Shown in pieces: positions 20,314 to 29,455 of a stretch of 64,000 bases of DNA. The stretch covers positions 186,001-250,000 of the forward strand of contig NZ_JANUDX010000003.1 in assembly GCF_024810105.1 (NCBI RefSeq). The letters are read 5' to 3'. Positions within the stretch are counted from its first letter, which is position 1, and each line of letters begins with the position of its first letter. The notes below the pieces were generated by a model. It was not told the DNA's origin and searched no databases. It saw nothing but the letters and a program-made list of their open reading frames with translations. The position numbers and the translations under genes are program-made. The DNA comes from Stenotrophomonas sp. BIGb0135. Lineage in GTDB: Bacteria; Pseudomonadota; Gammaproteobacteria; Xanthomonadales; Xanthomonadaceae.

Positions 20314-21972
20314 ATGACCGTGAGTTCCACCCGCCTGACGCACCTTCCCTGGCTGAGCCGCCTGCTGCTGTTGGCATTGCTGGCCGCCGCGTTCCCGTCG
20401 CTGGCCCAGGACTGGACCTACCGGGTCCGGCCCGGCGATACCTTGTGGGACCTTGGCGGGCGCTACCTGAAGCCCTCGGTGCCGTGGGAACAGCTGCAGG
20501 CGCACAACCGCGTGGCCGATCCCTACCGGTTGCCGCCGGGCAGCCAACTGCGTTTCCCGGTGGCCTGGCTGGCCGTGCAACCGGCCCCCGCACGCGTCCT
20601 GGCCACGCGCGGCAAGGTCCAGTTCGGCGATGCCGGGCAGGCCGCGCTGCGCGACGTGGTCGATGGCCAGCTGCTGACCATCGGCCAGCACCTGGTGACC
20701 GGTGCCGATGCCAGCGTCACCCTCGTCTTCGCCGATGAATCGCGCCTGCAGTTGCGCGAGCACTCGCGGCTGCGCCTGGACCAGCTGAGCCGCTACGGCC
20801 GCACCGGCATGGTCGACACCCGCGTACGCCTGGAACAGGGCCGCACCAGCAACCGGGTCACCCCCGCCAAGGGGCCCGCGTCGCGTTACATCATCGATGC
20901 CCCCACCGCCACCAGCAGCGTGCGTGGCACGGTGTTCCGGGTCAGCGCCGGCGAGCCCGGGCACGTCGCGTCCACCGAAGTGCTGCAGGGCCGGGTGCAG
21001 GTCGGCAACCGCCGCGGCGCACGCCTGGTCAACCCCGGCCAGGCCACCCGCAGTGAGTCACTGGATACGCGCCCCGGCGCCGCCGAGGCCCTGTTGCCGG
21101 CACCGCGGCTGGATGTGGCGCAGCTGCGCCTGGATGCGCTGCCGGCGGTGCTGGCCTGGTCGGCGGTTGCCACCGCGGCACAGTACCGGGTCGAGGTGGT
21201 GCGGGCCGACCAGCCCGAGATCCTGCTGTTCGCCGAGCAGACCGAGGCCACCACCCTGACCATCCCCGACCTGCCGCCCGGCGCGCTGCGCGTGCTGGTC
21301 CGGGCGATCAGCGCCGACGGGGTGGAAGGCCTGGATGCCGAACAGGACATGGTGGTGCGCGACCAGCCGGCGGCGCCGCTCACGGTGCGGCCGGTCAACC
21401 AGGAAACCGTCCGCAGCGCGCGGCCGCGCTTCCAGTGGAGCCAGGTCGAGCAGGCCCGCTCGACGGTGCTGCAGATCGCGCGTGATGCGCAGTTCCTGGC
21501 GCCGGTGCTGGAACAGGAAAGCCGCGGCACCCACCTGCGCCCCGCCACGGACCTGGCCGCAGGCAGCTACTTCTGGCGCGTCGCCTCGCGCGACGGCGAC
21601 GGCCATCGCGGTCGTTTCGGGCAACCTGTGGCGCTCACCATCAGCGATGCCCCGATCGACCCGGCGTTGCAACCGCCGCAGGCCGCCAAGGGCCAACTGA
21701 CCCTGCGCTGGCAGGCGGGCGAGCCCGGCCAGCGCTACCGCGTGCAACTGGATCGCCGCGGCGATTTCGCCCAGCCGCTGCTGGACCGTGAAGTGGCGCA
21801 ACCGGAGGTCTCACTCAAGCGCCCCTGGCACGGCACCCTGCACGTGCGCGTGCAGTACATCGATGATGACGGCTACGCCGGCGCGTTTTCGCCGGCGCAA
21901 CGGATCGAGCTGCCGTGCCGCACCTGTTACGGCGCCGGCGGCGGCGCGCTGCTGCTGTGGCTGCTGCTGTGA
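20314..21972 (+). CDS. LysM and FecR domain periplasmic protein
   Basis: A 552-residue exported protein. The start at 20314 gives a clean signal peptide ending near SLAQ; upstream in-frame starts would bury it. A LysM domain follows (about residues 35-83, YRVRPGDTLWDLGGRYL), suggesting peptidoglycan binding. Next is a FecR domain (about 95-230, ATSSVRGTVFRVSAGEPGHV), then two fibronectin-like repeats (about 260-500). The protein ends in a short hydrophobic tail. Its last codons overlap the cyclase start (GTGA), so the two proteins are made together. The likely role is a periplasmic sensor or scaffold for the CHASE2 cyclase; this pairing is seen in other bacteria, but its stimulus is unknown. 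Confidence 0.85.
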   Translation: MTVSSTRLTHLPWLSRLLLLALLAAAFPSLAQDWTYRVRPGDTLWDLGGRYLKPSVPWEQLQAHNRVADPYRLPPGSQLRFPVAWLAVQPAPARVLATRGKVQFGDAGQAALRDVVDGQLLTIGQHLVTGADASVTLVFADESRLQLREHSRLRLDQLSRYGRTGMVDTRVRLEQGRTSNRVTPAKGPASRYIIDAPTATSSVRGTVFRVSAGEPGHVASTEVLQGRVQVGNRRGARLVNPGQATRSESLDTRPGAAEALLPAPRLDVAQLRLDALPAVLAWSAVATAAQYRVEVVRADQPEILLFAEQTEATTLTIPDLPPGALRVLVRAISADGVEGLDAEQDMVVRDQPAAPLTVRPVNQETVRSARPRFQWSQVEQARSTVLQIARDAQFLAPVLEQESRGTHLRPATDLAAGSYFWRVASRDGDGHRGRFGQPVALTISDAPIDPALQPPQAAKGQLTLRWQAGEPGQRYRVQLDRRGDFAQPLLDREVAQPEVSLKRPWHGTLHVRVQYIDDDGYAGAFSPAQRIELPCRTCYGAGGGALLLWLLL

Positions 21973-23606
21973 GGCCATTGGCCCTGTCCTGGCCACGGCG
22001 CATCGTGCTGTCGGTGCTGGTTGGCGCGCTGGTCGTGGCGGCCAGCCACTGGCAGTGGTTCTGGCAGCAGGATGAAGCGGTGTACGACGCCTACGTCGGC
22101 GGCTGGGACTACCGGCCCGATCCGCGCCTGCTGATCGTGGCGATCGACGACAACAGCCTGCAGCAGATCGGGCAGTGGCCATGGCCGCGCTCGACCCACG
22201 CGCGCCTGCTCGACCGCCTCACCGACGCCGGCAGCACGCGCGTTGTGCTGGACCTGATGCTGTCCGAGCCGGACCGCCAGGATGCGGCGCAGGATGCCGA
22301 CCTGGCAGCGGCGATCCGCCGCAACGGGCACGTCGTCCTGCCCGTGCTGGCAGCCCCGGCCAGCGGGCCACGCATGGCCGAGGAGCTGCTGCCGATCCCG
22401 TTGATCGCCGCCAACGCGGCCACCCTGGGCCACAGTGACATCGACGTGGATGCCGACGGCATCGCGCGCGGGCTTTACCTCACCGCCGGCATCGGTTCAC
22501 CGCACTGGCCGGCGCTGGGACTGGCCCTGGCCGACGTGCGCGGCCCGCTGCCGGGGCTGCGCGATACCGCGCCGGCGCAGTCCTCGCCGTACCAGTGGCG
22601 GCGCAACCATTACGTGCGCGTGCGCTACGCCGGCCCGCCCGAACGCTTCCCGCAGGTGTCCTACGTGGACGTGCTCAACGGCGAGGTCGATCCGGCGCTG
22701 CTGCGCGGGCGGCTGGTACTGGTGGGCACGACCGCCAGCGGCATCGCGCCGCGACTGCTCACGCCGACCACCCGCGAGCGCTGGATGAGCGGCAGCGAGT
22801 ACCAGGCCAACGTGGCTTCGATGCTGCTCGACGACAAGGTCATCCAGCTGCCGCCCACGCTCTGGCAGGACCTGCTCAGTGGGCTGCTGGTGGCGCTGTG
22901 CTGCCTTGGCCTGACCCTGCCGCGTGCCGCCGCCAGTGCGCTGCTGGCGCTGCCGGTCACGCTGCTGCTCAGCTTCGTGCTGCTGCGTGCCGGCAACCTG
23001 TGGTTCGCACCGGCGGCCGCGCTGACCGGCATGCTCGCGGTGATCGCGGCCTGGGTGCTGTGGCGGATCAGCGCCTGGCACCGCCAGGCCAACAGCGATG
23101 CCCTCACCGGGCTCGGCAATCGCCTGCGTTTCGAGCAGGTCCTGCAGCAGGAACACGATGCCGGGCGGCGCAGTGGCCGGCCGCTCAGCCTGGTGCTGAT
23201 CGACGTGGATCATTTCAAACACCACAACGACCTGCACGGCCACCACGTCGGCGACACCGTGCTGCGCCGGATCGCCGAGGAGATCGGCGCGCATGCGCGG
23301 CGTCCGCGCGACATGGCCGCCCGCTTCGGCGGCGACGAATTCGCCCTGATCCTGCCCGACACCGCCGCCGAGGGCGCGGTGCAGGTGGTGGACGACCTGC
23401 TGGCGCGCACGCGCGCGATGGAGGTCGCGGTGGGGCACGGGCAGACCCTGCAGATCACCTTGACCGTGGGCATCTACACGCGGGTGCCCGCGACCGCCAG
23501 CGAACCACGGCACTTCTTCGAGGGCGCCGATGCGGCGCTGTACAAGGCCAAGGCCGCCGGGCGCGACGGCTACGCGGTCGACGAGGGCGAGCCGGACCTC
23601 CGGTGA
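21969..23606 (+). CDS. CHASE2 sensor diguanylate cyclase
   Basis: A 545-residue membrane enzyme predicted to make cyclic-di-GMP. The GTG at 21969 overlaps the previous stop. An N-terminal helix (about 10-28) is followed by a periplasmic CHASE2 domain (about 30-300, with DPRLLIVAIDDNSLQQIGQW). Three clustered helices come next (about 305-375), then a GGDEF domain (about 380-535). The catalytic motif is intact, GGDEF at 454-458. The inhibitory I-site RxxD is present as RPRD (445-448), so product feedback is expected. It forms an operon with the LysM-FecR gene behind a CRP/Clp-like site. Confidence 0.92.
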   Translation: MRPLALSWPRRIVLSVLVGALVVAASHWQWFWQQDEAVYDAYVGGWDYRPDPRLLIVAIDDNSLQQIGQWPWPRSTHARLLDRLTDAGSTRVVLDLMLSEPDRQDAAQDADLAAAIRRNGHVVLPVLAAPASGPRMAEELLPIPLIAANAATLGHSDIDVDADGIARGLYLTAGIGSPHWPALGLALADVRGPLPGLRDTAPAQSSPYQWRRNHYVRVRYAGPPERFPQVSYVDVLNGEVDPALLRGRLVLVGTTASGIAPRLLTPTTRERWMSGSEYQANVASMLLDDKVIQLPPTLWQDLLSGLLVALCCLGLTLPRAAASALLALPVTLLLSFVLLRAGNLWFAPAAALTGMLAVIAAWVLWRISAWHRQANSDALTGLGNRLRFEQVLQQEHDAGRRSGRPLSLVLIDVDHFKHHNDLHGHHVGDTVLRRIAEEIGAHARRPRDMAARFGGDEFALILPDTAAEGAVQVVDDLLARTRAMEVAVGHGQTLQITLTVGIYTRVPATASEPRHFFEGADAALYKAKAAGRDGYAVDEGEPDLR

Positions 23607-23616
23607 ACACCGCTTC

Positions 23617-23644
23617 CTGACCATACGCTTGCGAATGGTAGACT
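23617..23644 (+). promoter_or_regulatory. Possible sigma-70 promoter of the DUF4442 gene
   Basis: CTGACC (23617-23622) and TAGACT (23639-23644) are separated by 16 nt, each matching consensus at four positions. They lie 31 nt before the ATG at 23676. Position is sensible, but the match is weak. Confidence 0.35.
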
Positions 23645-23675
23645 CCGGGGCACCCTCCCTTCCGATGTGATCCCG

Positions 23676-24155
23676 ATGAAGGCCAGCCTCTTCCGCCGCG
23701 GCATGAACCTGTGGCCTCCGTTCCTGTTCACCGGCATCCACGTCACCGAGGTCAGCGACGACTACCGCCACGTGCGCGTCGAACTGCGCATGCGCCCGTG
23801 GAACCGCAACTACGTCGGCACCCATTTCGGCGGCAGCCTGTTTGCGATGACCGACCCGTTCTGGATGCTCACGGTGATGCACAACCTGGGCCGCGACTAC
23901 TACGTGTGGGACCGCGCCGGCGCGATCGAATTCATCAAGCCCGGGCGCGGCACCGTGACGGCCGAGTTCCATCTCGACGAGGCACTGCTGGATACGCTGC
24001 GTGCGGCGACTGCAGGCGGCGAGAAGTACCTGCACTGGTTCAGCAACGACATCGTGGATGCGGAGGGCGAGGTGGTGGCGCGGGTGCGCAAGCAGGTCTA
24101 CCTGCGGCTCAAGCCGGACGCACGCACGCCCAAGCCACCGGCAGCCACGCCGTAG
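23676..24155 (+). CDS. DUF4442 hotdog-fold protein (putative thioesterase)
   Basis: A 159-residue protein starting MKASLFRRGMNLWPPFLFTG. A GTG three codons earlier (23667) is possible. The pattern NRNYVGTHFGGSLFAMTDPF matches the hotdog-fold core of the DUF4442 family, which is related to acyl-CoA thioesterases. The substrate is unknown. It is a single gene after the cyclase, facing the convergent hypothetical gene at 24224. Confidence 0.8.
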   Translation: MKASLFRRGMNLWPPFLFTGIHVTEVSDDYRHVRVELRMRPWNRNYVGTHFGGSLFAMTDPFWMLTVMHNLGRDYYVWDRAGAIEFIKPGRGTVTAEFHLDEALLDTLRAATAGGEKYLHWFSNDIVDAEGEVVARVRKQVYLRLKPDARTPKPPAATP

Positions 24156-24223
24156 TCCACTCCGCGGCGACGCACGGCGGCCTCGGCGCCGCCCTGCGCG
24201 ACGCCCCCCCCGCGCCGATGCGC

Positions 24224-25522
24224 TCACTGCGGCTGCCAGGGCAACGGCAACCGCGCGCGGAGCATCGCAGGCGCATCTTTCGATGGCCGCCCGTAGCGTT
24301 TCACCTGCACGCTGCGCCCATCCGCGGCCGGCTGCAGCGGACGCTGCGCACTGCCCAGCGCCGCGGGCAAGCGCGCCAGCGTGGCCATCGCACCGTGGCC
24401 GTCGTTGGGCTGCCCGCGCAGCCACAGCATCGCTGCAGCCAGTCGCAGCTGCGCACCGGCGTCCTGCATGCGCCAGTTGTAACCGACATACGTCGGCGCA
24501 ACCATGACCTGGGTCATGCACCCCGCCACATTGGCCACGCACGCCAGGGACCACTCCGACGGTGGTTCGGCCAGCCGCACCCGGCGGTCCTCGCGGATCT
24601 GCTGCTGCACCTCGGGCGCACAGCTGCGCGACAGCAGCGCGGCGGCGCGCGCCTGGGTCTTCTCCACGTCGTACAGCCAGCGCGACTGTGCGTGCGGCAG
24701 GCGTGCGCCGGCAGCACGCTGGTAGCCAAACTCACCGCGCATCGGCACGCACATGTCCAGCTCGGCCACCGTCGGCGCCCCCAGCACCTGCGGGCAGATC
24801 GCTGGCAGCGGCACGTCGGCCGGCAGTTCGGACAGGATCTCGGTGAACAGCGCCGCGTTGCGGGCGGCCATGGCGCTCCCCACCATCGCCACCAGCAGGC
24901 TGTCGCTGCTGCGCATCAACATGCGCCCGGTGCCGATGTCCTCGCAGACGCCCTGCAGGGCGCGTCGACTGTCGCCCTGCACGTGCGCCAGCGCATGCAG
25001 CGAGAGACGCTCCAGCAACACCTGCATCGGCGGGAACGGCATCGCGATGTCACTGGGGAACAGGTTGCGGTAATGGTCGTTGCGGCCTACGGCGCTGATC
25101 CGGGCATGCAGCCCGTCATGCCCCGCATGCGCCTGCGCCACGGCCGCCGCCTGGTCACGGACCTCGCCCAGGCAGCTCTCGGTATCGAGCCCGCACCAGC
25201 CGGTGGCCGCCGTGGCCTTGGGGTAGCGCCCTTCGGCGACGCTGTTCGACCACCCCTGCGGCGTCTGCGCGCTGATCGCCTGCGCGAAACGCTGCGCGTC
25301 TTCTGCGGTCAGCGCATGGACCCGGGCCGGATCGATGCCGTCATACGGCAGCAGCCACACCGGCGGGAACGCATTGCGCTCGGGCACCTGCCCGCGTGGC
25401 GCGGCGTCCATCGCCGCCAGTGCGGCACGCTCCGCTGCCGGCACCGGCAGCAGCCAGGACACCAGCACCGCGACCAGCACCAGCACGACCGTCCCGATCA
25501 CGGTCATCCCCACCCACTTCAT
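24224..25522 (-). CDS. Membrane-anchored protein of unknown function
   Basis: A 432-residue protein that I do not recognise. One hydrophobic segment at residues 2-24 anchors it or acts as a signal, leaving a long soluble domain outside the cytoplasm. The soluble part has several Cys (WCGLDTESCLG, ICPQVLG, LDMCVP, SRSCAPEV, LACVANVAGC), which could form periplasmic disulfides. A GTG four codons upstream (25534), preceded by a G-rich stretch, is an alternative start. It diverges from the DUF502 gene and converges on DUF4442. The C-terminus is basic. Confidence 0.7.
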   Translation of the reverse strand: MKWVGMTVIGTVVLVLVAVLVSWLLPVPAAERAALAAMDAAPRGQVPERNAFPPVWLLPYDGIDPARVHALTAEDAQRFAQAISAQTPQGWSNSVAEGRYPKATAATGWCGLDTESCLGEVRDQAAAVAQAHAGHDGLHARISAVGRNDHYRNLFPSDIAMPFPPMQVLLERLSLHALAHVQGDSRRALQGVCEDIGTGRMLMRSSDSLLVAMVGSAMAARNAALFTEILSELPADVPLPAICPQVLGAPTVAELDMCVPMRGEFGYQRAAGARLPHAQSRWLYDVEKTQARAAALLSRSCAPEVQQQIREDRRVRLAEPPSEWSLACVANVAGCMTQVMVAPTYVGYNWRMQDAGAQLRLAAAMLWLRGQPNDGHGAMATLARLPAALGSAQRPLQPAADGRSVQVKRYGRPSKDAPAMLRARLPLPWQPQ

Positions 25523-25597
25523 TCCCTTCAACACAGCATTCCCCCAGCGCGCCGCATCCTGCGGTGGCCGGCAGGGTAATCCGGGCGGCTGCACCGC

Positions 25598-25603
25598 TAC
25601 AAT
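25598..25603 (+). promoter_or_regulatory. Possible -10 element giving a leaderless DUF502 transcript
   Basis: TACAAT ends seven nucleotides before the DUF502 ATG at 25610, so initiation at the usual distance would fall on the start codon. No good -35 is seen 16-18 nt upstream, and there is no ribosome binding site before the ATG. Confidence 0.35.
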
Positions 25604-25609
25604 GCGCCG

Positions 25610-26287
25610 ATGTCGCCCGAAGCCCCCCAACTCGTTCCGCGCCCCTCCCTGCAGCGCCTGTTCCTGACCGGCCTGCTGACCCTGCTGCCGATCTGGCTGA
25701 CCTGGGTGGTGGTCAAATTCGTCTTCGTGCTGTTGTCGGGCATTTCCAGCCCGGTGGTGGTGCCGCTGTCCGAGCAGATCGCCGCCTCGTTCCCGCATTA
25801 CCTGGGCTGGATCAAGGTCGAGTGGATGCAGAACCTGATCGGGCTGGCGGCCACCCTGCTGGTGATCCTCAGCGTGGGCGTGCTCAGCCGGCGGGTGATC
25901 GGCCAGCGCCTGTTGCGCTGGTTCGGTGCGGTGATCAAGCGCATTCCGCTGGCCAGCATCATCTACGACAGCGCCAAGAAGCTGCTGGACATGCTCCAGA
26001 CCGAACCGGGCAGCACCCAGCGCGTGGTCCTGATCGACTTCCCGCACCGCGACATGAAGTCGGTCGGCCTGGTCACCCGGGTGATCCGTGAACAGGGCAC
26101 CGATCGCGAGCTGGCCGCGGTCTACGTGCCGACCACGCCCAATCCCACCTCCGGGTACCTGGAAATCGTCCCGGTGGAACTGCTGACCCCCACCGACTGG
26201 ACGGTGGACCAGGCCATGAGCTTCATCATCTCCGGCGGTGCGGTGGCCCCGGAAAGCGTGCCCTTCACCCGCGCCGGGGACCGCTAG
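25610..26287 (+). CDS. DUF502 family membrane protein
   Basis: A 225-residue protein with two hydrophobic segments (about 17-45 and 75-98) and a cytosolic C-terminal domain. The stretch RVVLIDFPHRDMKSVGLVTR and the closing YVPTTPNPTSGYLEIVPV are the DUF502 signature. The family is widespread and of unknown function. No ribosome binding site is visible upstream of the ATG, consistent with a leaderless message. Confidence 0.88.
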   Translation: MSPEAPQLVPRPSLQRLFLTGLLTLLPIWLTWVVVKFVFVLLSGISSPVVVPLSEQIAASFPHYLGWIKVEWMQNLIGLAATLLVILSVGVLSRRVIGQRLLRWFGAVIKRIPLASIIYDSAKKLLDMLQTEPGSTQRVVLIDFPHRDMKSVGLVTRVIREQGTDRELAAVYVPTTPNPTSGYLEIVPVELLTPTDWTVDQAMSFIISGGAVAPESVPFTRAGDR

Positions 26288-26420
26288 GCCACGACGGTGC
26301 AGCGTGGCAGCGGGCATGAACGCCGCCCCGGCGTGGCGGTGGCCCGTCCGCCCCGAGGCTGGCCGTACGGGCCCGGATCGGGCAAGCTCCCGGGTCTGTG
26401 TAGTGTTACGGAAACAGCCG

Positions 26421-28346
26421 ATGCCCCACCCCGCCCGCGCCCTGGCGCTCGCCATCGCCGCCCTGCTGGTGTTCAGCACCGCCGCCCCGGCTGAAGCCGC
26501 CAAGAAGAAGGCCAACCGGCCTGCCGCCGCGCAGACCCGGCAGGCGGCCAAGCCCAAGGCCAAGCCGCGCGCGCGCCCCGCGGCCGCCCCCGCCCGCCAG
26601 CCGCTGGTGCGCCAACAGAGCAAGGCCGCCCAGCTCAACCGCATCTATGATGAATACTGGGATGCGTCGATGCGGCTCAACCCGCTGCAGGCCACGTTCC
26701 AGGGCGACACCCGCCACAACGACCAGTTGCCCAACATCCTTTCGGCCGCGTACCGCCAGCAATCCCACGACTTCACCGTGGAATGGCTGGGCAAGGTGGA
26801 AAAGATCGGCGCCGACGGCCTGACCGGACAGGACCTGCTGAGCTACCAGATCTTCGTGCGCGATGCGCGCATGTCGGTGGCCGCCGAGCAGTATCCCAGC
26901 TGGATGTTGCCGATCAGCCAGTACTACAACCTGGGCAGCATCATGGCCATCCTCGGCTCCGGCTCGGGTGCCCAGCCGTTCAACACGGTCAAGGATTACG
27001 ACACCTGGTCCAAGCGTTCGCTGGGCATCGCCCCGTTGTTCGACCAGGCCGTGGCCAACATGCGCCAGGGCATGGCGGCCGGCGTGGTGCAGCCGCGCGA
27101 CCTGATGGAAAAAGTGCTGCCGCAGCTGGATGCGGTGATCAAGCCGACGGCCGAGGAATCGATCTTCTGGGCACCGGTACGCAACATGCCCGACGATTTC
27201 CCGGCGGCGGACAAAGCGCGGATCAGCGCCGAGTACAAGCGCATGATCGAGTACCGGATCATGCCGGCCTACCGCGCGTTGCGCGGCTTCATCGCCACCG
27301 AGTACCTCCCGGCCACGCGCAGCAGCGACGGCCTGGGCGCCTTGCCGAACGGGCAGGCGTGGTATGCGCAGAACATCGTGCAGAGCAGCGCCTCCACCCT
27401 GGATGCCGCACAGATCCACACCTTGGCCGAGCAGCGCGTGGCCACCCTGCAGGGGCAGATCGCCAGCACCCTCAAGGACAACCGGATCCGCGGTTCGCAG
27501 CAGAAGGTGCTGCGCAACATGCGCACCGACAAGAGCTTCCAGTACGCCAACGCCGAGGCGGTGCTGAACCGCTACAAGCAGCTGCAGGCCCAGGTCGGCA
27601 GCCGCCTCCCGGCGCTGCTGGGCACGCTGCCCAAGGCCCCGATGGAGGTGCACGCGGTCGAGCCCGAGCGCGCCGCCAGCGCCGCGGCGGTCAGCTACCA
27701 GCCGCCGCTGCCCGATGGCCTGCGCCCGGGCATCCTGTACGTCAACACCGCCAACCTGCCCACGCGCCGGCGCTGGGCGGCCCCGATGCAGTTCCTGCAC
27801 GAGGGCCTCCCCGGCCACCACGTGCAGCTGGGCCTGCAGCAGGAACTGGACAAGCTGCCGCGCTTCCGTCGCCTCGGCGGCGATATCGCCTTCATCGAGG
27901 GCTGGGGCCTGTACGCCGAATCGCTGGGCGAGCCGTTGGGCGTGTACCAGGACCCGTACGAGCGCATCGGCTACCTGCAGGCCGCGCTGACCCGCGCCGC
28001 GCGCATGGTGGCCGATACCGGCCTGCACGCGCAGGGCTGGAGCAAGCGCCAGGCGGTGGACTACCTGGTCAAGACCGCCGACCTGCCCAGCGAGGATGCC
28101 ACCGCCGAAGTCGAACGCTTCATGGCCCTGCCCGGGCAGACCCTGCCCAACGGACTGGGCGAGCTGAAGATGTTCGAGCTGCGCGACCGTGCCAAGGCGG
28201 CGCTGGGGCCGCGCTTCGACCTGCGCCGTTTCCACGAAGAGGTGCTGCGCGACGGTTCGATGCCGCTGGACATCCTCGATGCCAAGCTGCAGCGCTGGAT
28301 CGCCAGCGAGACCGCCGGTACGCCGGCTGCCGCGCCCGCTCCCTGA
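26421..28346 (+). CDS. DUF885 family metallopeptidase-like protein
   Basis: A 641-residue exported protein. The start at 26421 gives a signal peptide ending near AEAAK. A Lys/Ala/Pro-rich linker (about 25-60) leads to the DUF885 domain. The zinc-binding signature HEGLPGHH is present at 460-467, with a downstream Glu in FIEGWGLYAE. These match DUF885 proteins related to carboxypeptidase-like M32/M3 enzymes. The substrate is not known; peptidase activity is inferred from the motif. The serine hydrolase gene follows after 20 nt. Confidence 0.9.
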   Translation: MPHPARALALAIAALLVFSTAAPAEAAKKKANRPAAAQTRQAAKPKAKPRARPAAAPARQPLVRQQSKAAQLNRIYDEYWDASMRLNPLQATFQGDTRHNDQLPNILSAAYRQQSHDFTVEWLGKVEKIGADGLTGQDLLSYQIFVRDARMSVAAEQYPSWMLPISQYYNLGSIMAILGSGSGAQPFNTVKDYDTWSKRSLGIAPLFDQAVANMRQGMAAGVVQPRDLMEKVLPQLDAVIKPTAEESIFWAPVRNMPDDFPAADKARISAEYKRMIEYRIMPAYRALRGFIATEYLPATRSSDGLGALPNGQAWYAQNIVQSSASTLDAAQIHTLAEQRVATLQGQIASTLKDNRIRGSQQKVLRNMRTDKSFQYANAEAVLNRYKQLQAQVGSRLPALLGTLPKAPMEVHAVEPERAASAAAVSYQPPLPDGLRPGILYVNTANLPTRRRWAAPMQFLHEGLPGHHVQLGLQQELDKLPRFRRLGGDIAFIEGWGLYAESLGEPLGVYQDPYERIGYLQAALTRAARMVADTGLHAQGWSKRQAVDYLVKTADLPSEDATAEVERFMALPGQTLPNGLGELKMFELRDRAKAALGPRFDLRRFHEEVLRDGSMPLDILDAKLQRWIASETAGTPAAAPAP

Positions 28347-28366
28347 GCACGACGAGGGAGCCGGCC

Positions 28367-29455
28367 ATGCAGCGCGCGGTTGCCCATCGATTCGGCTGGA
28401 TCGCCCTGCTGTGCACGGGCCTGCTCGGCGCCGCCGACGCAGCGGGCGGCCCTCGCCCGGGTCCACCGGACCCGGGCATCGATGCGCTGCTGCAGCGCTA
28501 CGACGGCCAGGTCCCCGGTGCGGCGGTGCTGGTGCTGCACGACGGCCAGCCGGTGTTCCGCCGCGGCTACGGGCTGGCGGTGGTCGAAGACGGCACCCCG
28601 GTGACTGCGCAGACCAACTTCCGCCAGGCCTCGGTCAGCAAGCAGTTCACCGCGACGGCGATCCTGCTGCTGGCACAGGAGGGCGCCCTCTCGCTGGACA
28701 ACCGGGTCAAGCGCTGGTTGCCTTCGCTGCCGGCAGCCGCCGATACGATCACCCTGCGCCACCTGCTCAGCCATACCAGCGGACTGCTGGACTACGAAGA
28801 CCTGATGCCCCGCGATGCGACCGCGCAGGTGCGCGACCTCGACGTGCTGCACCTGCTGGAGCGCCAGGACCGCACGTTGTTCGTGCCGGGCAGCCGCTAC
28901 CGCTACAGCAACAGCGGCTACGCCCTGCTGGCGCTGGTGGTGGGCCAGGCATCCGGGCAGGACTTCGCCACGTTCCTGCGCGCACGGATCTTCCAGCCGT
29001 TGGGCATGGCGCACGCCGTCGCGCACCAGGACGGCGTGGATGATGTCGCGGCACGCGCCTATGGCTACAGCGAGATCGACGGACGCTGGCAGCGTACCGA
29101 CCAGAGTCCGACCAGCGCGGTGCTCGGCGACGGTGGCATCTACGCGTCGCTGGATGATCTTGCGCGCTGGGATGCCGCGCTCTACGACCCGCGCCTGCTC
29201 GGCATCGCTTCGCTGCGGCAGGCGTTCGCACCGGCTACCCGCACCAACGAACCCGACGCGCCGTTCTACGGTTTCGGCTGGCGGCTCAACGGCCAGGCGC
29301 ACTGGCACAGCGGCGAAAGCATCGGCTTCCGCAGCGTGATCCTGCGTTACCCCGCGCACCGCCTGAGCGTGATCATCCTGACCAACCGCGACGGCCCCGA
29401 ACCCTATCCGCTGGCGCTGCAGATCGCCCAGCGCTGGCTGGACACCCTGCAATGA
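28367..29455 (+). CDS. Serine hydrolase of the beta-lactamase / penicillin-binding fold
   Basis: A 362-residue exported protein with signal peptide (about 1-27) and GAGGGAG just upstream of the start. It has the SxxK nucleophile motif S89-V-S-K92, a Tyr-x-Asn motif in RYSNSGY, and an HSG triad late in the protein (HWHSGES). These define the class C beta-lactamase-like superfamily, which includes DD-peptidases and esterases. There is no reason to call it a resistance enzyme; its length and HSG motif suggest a peptidase or esterase. Its stop overlaps the VOC start (ATGA). Confidence 0.88.
   Translation: MQRAVAHRFGWIALLCTGLLGAADAAGGPRPGPPDPGIDALLQRYDGQVPGAAVLVLHDGQPVFRRGYGLAVVEDGTPVTAQTNFRQASVSKQFTATAILLLAQEGALSLDNRVKRWLPSLPAAADTITLRHLLSHTSGLLDYEDLMPRDATAQVRDLDVLHLLERQDRTLFVPGSRYRYSNSGYALLALVVGQASGQDFATFLRARIFQPLGMAHAVAHQDGVDDVAARAYGYSEIDGRWQRTDQSPTSAVLGDGGIYASLDDLARWDAALYDPRLLGIASLRQAFAPATRTNEPDAPFYGFGWRLNGQAHWHSGESIGFRSVILRYPAHRLSVIILTNRDGPEPYPLALQIAQRWLDTLQ

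Noticed and set aside
28367..29455. Antibiotic resistance beta-lactamase
   Set aside because: The SxxK, YxN and HSG motifs are shared with peptidases and esterases, and nothing in the context indicates resistance.
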